Source of the DNA: a candidate division CPR3 bacterium 4484_211
GTDB taxonomy: Bacteria; Patescibacteriota; 4484-211
Reading direction: 5' to 3'
Assembly (NCBI GenBank): GCA_002084955.1
Contig: MZGJ01000002.1
Span: forward strand, 1 to 46,939
DNA length: 46,939 nucleotides
Position 1 is the stretch's first letter. Each line of letters opens with the position of its first letter. The position numbers and the translations under genes were made by a program. This document shows positions 39,991-45,893 of the stretch, piece after piece. Under the pieces are notes generated by a model that was not told the DNA's origin, searched no databases, and worked only from the letters and a program-made list of their open reading frames with translations.

Positions 39991-40019
39991 TTGACTGAAT
40001 TTTGATTGTAAATTATCAT
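39991..40019 (+). promoter_or_regulatory. Promoter of the XRE regulator gene
   Basis: TTGACT, 17 bases, TATCAT. It predicts a leader of about 60 bases containing the inverted repeat at 40025-40060. Confidence 0.5.
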
Positions 40020-40024
40020 TATAG

Positions 40025-40060
40025 TAGATAGGATTGAGATAATACATTTTAACCTATCTA
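40025..40060. promoter_or_regulatory. Inverted repeat TAGATAGG-N20-CCTATCTA (possible C-protein operator)
   Basis: A perfect 8-bp inverted repeat lies between the promoter and the XRE gene. The position fits an autoregulatory operator of a restriction-modification controller protein, but binding is inferred. Confidence 0.45.
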
Positions 40061-40087
40061 TTACAATAGTATATCTGGGGTGAGCAT

Positions 40088-40303
40088 ATGTCAAGCAAAA
40101 ATCCCATTTCCAAAATAGGAAAAAATATTAAAAGAATTAGGCAAGCAAAAGGCATTTCGCAGGATAGGTTGTCAAAGCGAGCAGATTTAGCGTTAAATAC
40201 AATTGTAAACATTGAATCAGGCAAAAACTCGAATCCAACAATAGAGACGCTTAAGAAAATAGCCGATGCTTTAGAAGTTTCAATTGAGGAGCTGTTAAAA
40301 TAA
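40088..40303 (+). CDS. XRE-family HTH regulator (C-protein-like)
   Basis: 71 residues, almost entirely one Cro/C1-type HTH domain: IGKNIKRIRQAKGISQDRLSKRADLALNTIVNIESGKNSNPTIETLKKIADALEVSIEELLK. The length and placement, two bases before a DNA methylase gene, are those of controller (C) proteins, which delay restriction enzyme expression after a restriction-modification system enters a cell. Start context GGGGTGAGCATATG has a Shine-Dalgarno-like sequence, unlike the housekeeping genes. Base composition is visibly more AT-rich than in the regions upstream. Confidence 0.8.
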   Translation: MSSKNPISKIGKNIKRIRQAKGISQDRLSKRADLALNTIVNIESGKNSNPTIETLKKIADALEVSIEELLK

Positions 40304-40305
40304 AT

Positions 40306-40642
40306 ATGTCAACCACAAAGACAATGTCACAGGTGAGAATTTCAAAAACTTTTGAAACATCTCTCAATGGGGCAGATTTACCATTTGCTAATGTTAGGGA
40401 ATACGAGAGGATAAAACGTGTCCATAGCTTACATCCTTATTTAGGAAAATTTATCCCCCAATTAGTTGAAGTATTTTTAAAGCACTATTTTAAAAAAAGG
40501 AGATTGGATTCTTGACCCATTTTTAGGATCAGGCACAACTTTAATTGAAGCTAATGTTTTAGGAATGCACTCTGTGGGCATCGAAATTTCGGAAATTAAT
40601 TGTCTTATTGCAAAAGCACAAACTCAAAAAGTTTTAAACTAA
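40306..40642 (+). pseudogene. DNA N4/N6-type methyltransferase fragment with a +1 frameshift
   Basis: The first frame (40306-40515) encodes IKRVHSLHPYLGKFIPQLVEVFLKHYFKK and stops. Skipping one A of the A7 tract at 40492-40498 continues it as GDWILDPFLGSGTTLIEANVLGMHSVGIEIS to the stop at 40642. That restores motif I/DPFxGSGTT of alpha/beta-type amino-methyltransferases. Even repaired it is only about 112 residues and lacks the catalytic DPPY/SPPY region, so it is a truncated N-terminal half. The frameshift may be decay, a homopolymer sequencing error or phase variation. It sits between the C-like regulator and the EVE-nuclease gene. Confidence 0.7.
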
Positions 40643-40664
40643 TAAAATTAAGGATTTAAAAATT

Positions 40665-41603
40665 ATGTTAAATAGTCTACAAGTACAAATTTGGTTAGTA
40701 ATAGGAAGTATAGAGAACTGGATGACTGCCCTGTCACAGCCTCTCCCTGTGTGGGGACTTAAGGAAAGTTATTATGGACAATTTAATTCCTTAGCAATGA
40801 ATGATTTGTGTATCTTTTATGTTAAATCTCCAATTAAAGGAGTGATCGGCGTTGGGCTTGTAAAGGATAAATACATCGATAGGACCAATAAAATATGGAA
40901 AGAGGAGATTGAGAAGAAAAAAGTTATATGGCCATTAAGATTTCGCTTGCAAGTTCTAAATGTTCTTCCTTTTGAAGCTTGGCAAGGTAAAGAGGGGAAA
41001 CTTACTCCGGTAAGCATTTCTGATTTACCAATAATATGGCAGATAGGATTTCAACAGTTACCACCCCAAAAAAGCACTTGGGTTTTGGAGAAAATAAGAA
41101 AATCATGGGGGGTTAGTGATTTCATTAAAGGAGCAACAATACTAAGGATGCCATTGTCTATTAAACATGTAGATTATGGTAAAGAGAAGGAGGAATTTAC
41201 TCCGGGCCACAAAGAAATTCAGCGATTACTAGCAGAAACAGGAAAAATGCAACATTTCTTTTCGGAAACAGAATACAAATTACCAGTTGCTGGTGAAGAT
41301 AAACGTCTAGATGTAGTTTGGAAAAGAGAGTTTAGTGGGGTTCCGACTTATGCATTTGAGGTAGAAATTTCTCGAAATATAGAGAAAGCCCTTGCAAGAC
41401 TTAAAGTAGCTTTCGGTTTATGGAATACAAAACCTCGGTTAATTGTTCCAGAATCTGATTTTGAGAAAGTCAAATTTTATTTGGACAGAGAAAGTAAAAA
41501 CTTTCGTAAAGAATTTTTCTTTTTTGAACCAGAAGGAGTTAATAAAATACTAACAGCGAAATTAAAACTGCGAGACATAGAAGAAATGTATAAAATTTGG
41601 TAG
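40665..41603 (+). CDS. EVE domain - PD-(D/E)XK-like putative modification-dependent nuclease
   Basis: 312 residues. The N-terminal part (about 7-150: IWLVIGSIENWMTAL, VWGLKESYYGQFNSL, DLCIFYVKSPIKGVIGVGLV) fits the EVE domain, a PUA-like fold that binds modified bases such as methylcytosine. The C-terminal part has HKEIQRLLAETGKMQHFFSETEYKLP, then RLDVVWKR...PTYAFEVEIS. The D, E-x-E pattern resembles a PD-(D/E)XK nuclease core, although the usual Lys is not obvious. Together this suggests an enzyme that cuts DNA carrying modified bases, or the restriction partner of the adjacent methylase remnant. The frame is intact. Domain calls rest on pattern recognition only. Confidence 0.6.
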   Translation: MLNSLQVQIWLVIGSIENWMTALSQPLPVWGLKESYYGQFNSLAMNDLCIFYVKSPIKGVIGVGLVKDKYIDRTNKIWKEEIEKKKVIWPLRFRLQVLNVLPFEAWQGKEGKLTPVSISDLPIIWQIGFQQLPPQKSTWVLEKIRKSWGVSDFIKGATILRMPLSIKHVDYGKEKEEFTPGHKEIQRLLAETGKMQHFFSETEYKLPVAGEDKRLDVVWKREFSGVPTYAFEVEISRNIEKALARLKVAFGLWNTKPRLIVPESDFEKVKFYLDRESKNFRKEFFFFEPEGVNKILTAKLKLRDIEEMYKIW

Positions 41604-41642
41604 TTTCTCTAGATAAGTCAATATAGATAAATCAATATTCCT

Positions 41643-41837
41643 ATGAAGAATCTTTTTGTAATCTCTATAAAAGATATCCAGTATCTCGCTCAGAAGAAGA
41701 TCAGGAGAAAGTTAACAATCGAAGAAATAGAGCAAGTACAGAAAGGGTTAGAATTTGGATTGGAATGCTGGGAAGAAGTAGCCAGTGCAGCGATTGAGGA
41801 AATTGCCGGAAATAAAGACAGTAAAACCAAACATTGA
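41643..41837 (+). CDS. Small conserved hypothetical protein
   Basis: 64 residues: KKIRRKLTIEEIEQVQKGLEFGLECWEEVASAAIEEI. The K-(I/L)-x-R-x-L-T-x-E-E-(I/L) ... KGLEFGL-x-x-W pattern is one I recognise from short accessory proteins in CPR and phage-like regions, but no function is known to me. Its 3' end overlaps, in another frame, the start of the restriction enzyme fragment that follows, so the C-terminus may have been altered at that junction. It could be an antitoxin-like or regulatory peptide; that is speculation. Confidence 0.45.
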   Translation: MKNLFVISIKDIQYLAQKKIRRKLTIEEIEQVQKGLEFGLECWEEVASAAIEEIAGNKDSKTKH

Positions 41838-42144
41838 CGTTTTTAAAAGCGTAAAAAGGCAACTTCTGGAATGGGTTGCCATGAGAGCAAGCAAAGATGG
41901 CAATGTAAAAATAAAAACCATTCTTGCTATACCATATAATCCTTACGAGCCGGAACCTTACGAGCGCTGGACACTTCAAGGCTTATTTGATTTAGAACAC
42001 GAAGTAATGGTTGGAGAAGAATTTTGGGATTTTCTTGGCGGGAAAGGGACATATGAAGATTTGTTAAATGTTTTTGAAGAGGCCGGACTTGAGTTATATG
42101 ACGAAATTGACGAAAAGATGAGAAGTATAAAAAACAAAAATTAG
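41785..42144 (+). pseudogene. C-terminal fragment of TdeIII-like type II restriction endonuclease
   Basis: From about residue 13 the frame reads KPNIDVFKSVKRQLLEWVAMR, then ILAIPYNPYEPEPYERWTLQGLFDL and EVMVGEEFWDFLGGKGTYEDLLNVFEEAG. I recognise this as the C-terminal end of TdeIII-family type II restriction endonucleases. The N-terminal half with most of the catalytic region is missing, and the fragment is fused out of frame to the end of the small gene before it. With the truncated methylase and C-like regulator it probably marks a decayed restriction-modification system. The family call is from memory and should be tested. Confidence 0.45.
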
Positions 42145-42154
42145 TTTTTTCATT

Positions 42155-42493
42155 ATGGACATATCAAATATCAACGGCTATACACTCAAGAATCTAAATA
42201 AAATCAATATTGTTTTAGGTTAAAACGGTTGCGGCAAAAGCACATTGCTAAGAATAGTTGAGCAAGGGCTTAACTCACAATCGGGCACTTATGGAAAGAC
42301 GAAATATATAACACCAAAAAGAGGCGGTGTGCTTACATATGAAGCTGGAATTGAGCAAAATCTGGCTAATGACACAAATTGGCTACTAAATCAAAGGAGA
42401 CGTAATTGGGCAACAGGGTTTAGGCAACAAAGAGTAGCTTACTTTACTGACCCTGACGGCAATCTTTGGGAAATTTCGCAATGGGTAAAATAG
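42155..42493 (+). pseudogene. AAA/ABC-type ATPase N-terminus with in-frame stop, joined to a VOC-domain C-terminus
   Basis: Translation from 42155 gives YTLKNLNKINIVLG, a TAA (42221), then NGCGKSTLLRIVEQG. This is a Walker A whose x-N-G-C-G-K-S-T is broken just before N. PKRGGVLTYEAGIEQNLAND fits the following region of AAA15-type ATPases. At about 42430 the sequence switches in frame to RVAYFTDPDGNLWEISQWVK, the terminal strand of a glyoxalase/VOC-fold protein. Neither part can be functional as written. It records at least one deletion that fused two unrelated genes. Confidence 0.65.
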
Positions 42494-42500
42494 GATTAAC

Positions 42501-43271
42501 ATGAGATATTATTTCATTGGCAGGTACCGAGAAATTGATAAAGATCTTTTTGTCAACGCTCAAGAACAAGACTTAGGTGAAATCCATAAATATCTTCAAA
42601 CCGATGCCAAACTATGCGAAAATTTCAAATACAAGGTTTTTGACACAAGGACAAAGAAACAGAAAGAAGATCCTTTTCATAGTGTCAGTAGGGCGAGTGC
42701 TCGTTTTGACGAGTTAACCATTTATCGCTTTTGGAAGCCTCCTGAGGATCCTCATTTCCCTCACGAAATAACTCATTTGGTCGCTCATACTTGGGGGAAA
42801 TCCTACTTTTGGCAGGTTGAGCTTGATACTTATGACAACCAAAAAATAGAAAGAAAAATTGCCATGCTTTCAACTTCTTTCATGCAGGAAGGATTGGCTA
42901 TTGCGGTGGATGAGATAGTTTTCAAGAGAAAACTGTTGGAAGGCAAAAAAGAAAAATTTGTTGACGAATGGTGTAGAAAAAATGAAAGTCGGCTATCTTC
43001 CATTTCGCTTAAAGATGTGATTAGTTTTGATGGTTTTTGTTCGATAGAAAACTCAATAGTAGTTCCCTTTGCAGGTAGTTTTTCAAAATATTTACTTTTA
43101 AATTTCGGTGTTAAAAAATTTAAAAGAATGTATGTTGCCTTGAAGGAAACCCTTTCGCCTCAGGAAAATATTGCTATATTAGAAAGAGTTTATCAGAAAA
43201 AGGAAAGTCAGCTTTTGAGGGAATGGTATGAGTATATATTAGATTTTCCGCAAACGGGCTATGAGGCTTAA
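42501..43271 (+). CDS. Putative zinc metallopeptidase (HExxH zincin, peptidase-MA-like)
   Basis: 256 residues. PHFPHEITHLVAHTW (about 87-101) holds the HExxH zinc site, and the downstream FMQEGLAIAVDE (about 127-138) supplies the glutamate ligand of gluzincin-type enzymes. The C-terminal part (FAGSFSKYLLLNFGVKKFKRMYVALKE...LLREWYEYI) is typical of peptidase-MA-like proteins, where GSF...YL stabilises the fold. No signal peptide or membrane segment is visible, so it appears cytoplasmic. It starts eight bases after the ATPase/VOC remnant. It is the only apparently intact large gene at this end of the AT-rich island besides the EVE-nuclease. Confidence 0.65.
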   Translation: MRYYFIGRYREIDKDLFVNAQEQDLGEIHKYLQTDAKLCENFKYKVFDTRTKKQKEDPFHSVSRASARFDELTIYRFWKPPEDPHFPHEITHLVAHTWGKSYFWQVELDTYDNQKIERKIAMLSTSFMQEGLAIAVDEIVFKRKLLEGKKEKFVDEWCRKNESRLSSISLKDVISFDGFCSIENSIVVPFAGSFSKYLLLNFGVKKFKRMYVALKETLSPQENIAILERVYQKKESQLLREWYEYILDFPQTGYEA

Positions 43272-43809
43272 CTATAGAAAAATTTTTCGTCTTGGCTCAG
43301 GACTACCTTTTCATTTTGATGGCACCTTTCACAAACCCATAATTGTTTCAACAATGGGGGTCGATGGTAAATAGTTCGGGGCTAGAGATATTTTCTAGAG
43401 CGAATGGATGAGGTTGTAGATAGTTTTGTGTTTGTGTATCCCATAAAGTTGGGTCATGGCGGTAAAATTAAGTGCCCCAGATAAACTTTTAAAGCCTCGT
43501 ACCGTTTTGTATTGTATCTTTGTCCTCCCGATTGCCTGTGCATAACAACGATTATGAAATTACCCGAAATAGATGATAGAATACGATATGTTAGGCCTGT
43601 TCTTCTAGATGAGGTTTCGGTTAGATTAGGTCCCTGGAGTGGATACAATGCTCTGGCACATCACCGAAATGTGCGGGATAAACTCCGCCCGAAACAGGCG
43701 GCGAGACGGTGGGCAGATTTCTGCTGTTCGCGGCGGAAATTGTTGCTCAAAGCAGGTTCGAGCAGCATCGTTTGGTAATTGCGACCATGGAAAATGGGTT
43801 TTTAACATA
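43272..43809 (+). other. Intergenic stretch of 538 bases
   Basis: No convincing gene. The ORF frames here have unprotein-like composition, and the N-terminal 57 residues of the 43639 ORF are readthrough. A hairpin CCC-ATA-ATTGTT-TC-AACAAT-GGG lies at 43336-43358 after the zincin gene and may act as a terminator. GC content rises again from about 43600, marking the right edge of the AT-rich island. Confidence 0.5.
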
Positions 43810-44400
43810 ATGAAGATGAAGACAAAACTTGCTTCTACAACTGCCGCTGACAATTTTGGATTAGAGCAGGGTGAAGAGGTAAAACTGGCTACCCGCAAGC
43901 ACTGGTATGTTTTTAGAACTCCTTTTTTGCTAAGTTTCTTTTTGCCGTTTGTCTTTCTTTCCGCAACCTTTTTTTTGGATCACCTTGCCTGGCCGCAGCA
44001 GCTAACAAGTATTCTGGTGCAGTTTTTTCTAATTTTGTCTTTGATTTGCTTTGTGATAGGGGGGCTGGCGTTTTTTTGGACTTTGTTTTTGTGGTCAAGG
44101 ACAATTTATTTGGTTACCAGTAAGCGGTTAATTTTAATTAATCAGAGAGGGCTTTTTTCCAGAGATCGGAGGGAGACTTCTTTAGATATGATCCAGGATG
44201 TTAAGGCCAAAGTTGGTGGTTTTCAAGCGGCACTGTACGGCTTTGGTGATGTGGTGGTGCAAATTTCGTCTCAGGAGGCCCAGCTTACTTTAACAAAGGT
44301 AAGTAAGCCCTATTTTGTCCAGAGGGTGATTATGCGAGAGGCCCGGCTAAAGAATGGCAAATCAAGCGCCAACCTTGGGGCAACGAGTCTTTACGAATAA
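43810..44400 (+). CDS. Membrane protein with bacterial PH domain (bPH2/DUF304-like)
   Basis: About 196 residues from ATG at 43810; the longer ORF start lacks support. VKLATRKHWYVFRTPFLLSFFLPFVFLSATFFL and LVQFFLILSLICFVIGGLAFFWTLFL form two membrane helices (about 37-60, 72-98). The following WSRTIYLVTSKRLILINQRGLFSRDRRETSLDMIQDVKAKVGG is the core of the YdbT/bPH2 family, with strand pairs and the I-x-D-V motif. These proteins are found in the envelopes of Gram-positive bacteria and CPR. Their role is not established and may involve membrane stress or protein recruitment. It is convergent with the PEGA gene. Confidence 0.8.
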   Translation: MKMKTKLASTTAADNFGLEQGEEVKLATRKHWYVFRTPFLLSFFLPFVFLSATFFLDHLAWPQQLTSILVQFFLILSLICFVIGGLAFFWTLFLWSRTIYLVTSKRLILINQRGLFSRDRRETSLDMIQDVKAKVGGFQAALYGFGDVVVQISSQEAQLTLTKVSKPYFVQRVIMREARLKNGKSSANLGATSLYE

Positions 44401-44455
44401 TTGCTTGTAGTTATTTGCGGCTCCTTTTTATGCGGCTTATTTCCCCATGAGCCGG

Positions 44456-44480
44456 AAAGCCGCACTGGCAAGGGGGCTTT
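44456..44480. terminator. Hairpin AAAGCC-N13-GGCTTT between convergent genes
   Basis: A 6-bp inverted repeat lies between the convergent PH-domain and PEGA genes. Its left arm and loop (GAAAGCC-N5-GGCAAGG) are shared with the hairpin at 45769. No T-run follows, so a terminator role comes from position only. Confidence 0.4.
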
Positions 44481-44487
44481 ACTGTTC

Positions 44488-45684
44488 TTATCTGAGGCTG
44501 ATGGAATAGAGGTTGTAGACTTTGGTTTCTGGATTAAAGGTGGTTAGAATAGCCACTTTTGTTCCGTTGGAAAAGGGAAATACATAATCTCCTTTAATTG
44601 TTCCCGAAAAAAATTCGTTTTTGTTTTGCCCGTCGGCTTCAATTAGACTTAGCTTGCCTTTTTCGGCTTCTTTAGACTCCTTCTCTAAGATAATTAGATG
44701 TTTGCTGTCTGGATACCAGACAAGTTTGGTAAATTTAGCTTTGTCTGCTTGGTAGGTGTTATATTCTTTGTAGTGGATGGATTGAGGAGTTGTGGAGGGC
44801 GAGATTTGATTGTTGGGTGCAGTTGAGGGGTTAAGATCCAGAACTTTATAGAAGACTTGGTTTTCGGTGATCTCTTTGTACACCACGGCGTTGCGGTTCG
44901 GAGACCATAGAGGATTGGTTACCGTGCTTAGGCGGGCAATAGTTTCCTGACTTAGGTTTTGGAGATTCTTTTCCTGCAGGGCCTCTGTTTCCTCCTGCCA
45001 TTCTTGTTCAAGTTTCTCTAAATTGCCGACTTTCTGCAAGCTTTTAGAATCAACATTAAAGGTAAAGGCGGTAATTTGTGGTTTGTTTTGAAGTGAGGGT
45101 GTATTAAGCTTAAGAAGAATTTCTCGGCTGTCTGGAGACCACTGCTTTGTGCTTTGGGAGTAGGCGTATTCTTTGGTGTCAGTGAGTAATTGGCGGGGTT
45201 TCGAGGCGAGGTTAAAGGGTCTTTCAACGATATCCAAGAGCCAAAGAGAAGACAGCCCATTTTCCGGGGCGGTAAAGAGAACTCTTTGACGGTCAGGGCT
45301 AATAATTGGATTAAGTACTCCGGTGTAGGTTAGTGGTTTTAGTTCTGGGAAAAGGGGTGCAAGCAGGGCCTCGACCTCACTTACCAATTCCTTGCGGATG
45401 ATAATCTCCCTTTGCCAGTGGTGGTAGCCTTGTTTTTCTACCTTTAAAGTGTATCTTCCGGGACTGAGTGCACTGATTGAGCTGTTGGTGGCTCCGTATT
45501 TTTTATCGTTTAGGTAAATAAGCGCCCCATCGGGGATAGAGCGAACGACTAGAATGCCTGTCCCCTCAATTTGCCTTTTCCTAAAGTCAAACTGATAGCC
45601 GCGGGCCAGATAGAAAATAATTAGGAAACTTATAATTAGGCCAATGCCCAAGAGGGCAGAAATAAGAGATTCTTTTTTCAGCAT
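44488..45684 (-). CDS. Membrane-anchored PEGA-domain / beta-propeller protein
   Basis: About 398 residues from ATG at 45684. The upstream ATG at 45696 lies only three bases after the -10 and would fall outside the transcript. One N-terminal helix (LISALLGIGLIISFLIIFYLARGY) anchors it. A PEGA domain follows (GTGILVVRSIPDGALIYLNDKKYGATNSSISALSPGRYTLKVEKQGYHHW, about 40-92), a beta-sandwich found in S-layer and envelope proteins. The rest contains WD40/TolB-like blades such as NPIISPDRQRVLFTAPENGLSSLWLLD, TKQWSPDSREILLKL, NPLWSPNRNAVVYK and KLVWYPDSKHLIILE. A Glu/Gln coiled-coil insertion lies in the middle. It is likely an extracytoplasmic scaffold or sensor. No catalytic residues are recognised. 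Confidence 0.8.
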   Translation of the reverse strand: MLKKESLISALLGIGLIISFLIIFYLARGYQFDFRKRQIEGTGILVVRSIPDGALIYLNDKKYGATNSSISALSPGRYTLKVEKQGYHHWQREIIIRKELVSEVEALLAPLFPELKPLTYTGVLNPIISPDRQRVLFTAPENGLSSLWLLDIVERPFNLASKPRQLLTDTKEYAYSQSTKQWSPDSREILLKLNTPSLQNKPQITAFTFNVDSKSLQKVGNLEKLEQEWQEETEALQEKNLQNLSQETIARLSTVTNPLWSPNRNAVVYKEITENQVFYKVLDLNPSTAPNNQISPSTTPQSIHYKEYNTYQADKAKFTKLVWYPDSKHLIILEKESKEAEKGKLSLIEADGQNKNEFFSGTIKGDYVFPFSNGTKVAILTTFNPETKVYNLYSISLR

Positions 45685-45699
45685 GGTATTTTCCATGTT

Positions 45700-45705
45700 A
45701 TCATA
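45700..45705 (-). promoter_or_regulatory. -10 element of the PEGA gene
   Basis: TATGAT on the minus strand predicts a transcription start near 45692, eight bases before the ATG at 45684. This is used to choose that start. Confidence 0.45.
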
Positions 45706-45768
45706 GTGTTTCTCAGTTTTCCAATGATATAATGAATACTAACGGTAAACTGATTACTCTTTGTCTTT

Positions 45769-45840
45769 GAACCAGAAAGCCACGTCGGCAAGGAGGAGGC
45801 TTTCGGTTCAGGGTTTTCGCCCTACAGGAGTGAAATCCTG
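45769..45840 (+). ncRNA. Three consecutive hairpins upstream of mreB (possible structured leader)
   Basis: Stem 1: GAACC-A-GAAAGCC / GGCTTTC-GGTTC, 12 pairs with one bulge and a 16-base loop. Stem 2: AGGG-TTTTCG-CCCT. Stem 3: CAGGA-GTGAAA-TCCTG. They follow each other with almost no spacing and end 54 bases before the mreB start. The next bases (CCTGCAAGAAAAATACATC) are the reverse complement of part of repeat copy A, so the block may be an inverted, diverged repeat rather than a regulatory RNA. It matches no riboswitch class I know. Confidence 0.35.
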
Positions 45841-45893
45841 CAAGAAAAATACATCCGTTTCCAAGGCGGCGGGGCTTTATTGTCTACTAGAGC

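Noticed and set aside
42245-42493. Separate 82-residue gene starting at 42245
   Set aside because: Its first residues are the second half of a Walker A motif whose first half is in the same frame before a stop codon, so it is part of a broken gene.
43336-43358. Right-hand attachment site or terminal repeat of the AT-rich island
   Set aside because: The sequence is a simple hairpin and does not repeat the tRNA-Pro 3' end.
43639-43809. First 57 residues of the 43639..44400 ORF
   Set aside because: They are Cys/Arg-rich with no protein-like pattern and precede a normal PH-family N-terminus at 43810.
45769-45840. c-di-GMP or other known riboswitch upstream of mreB
   Set aside because: The stems do not carry the conserved core nucleotides of the classes I know, and part of the region is explained by an inverted repeat copy.
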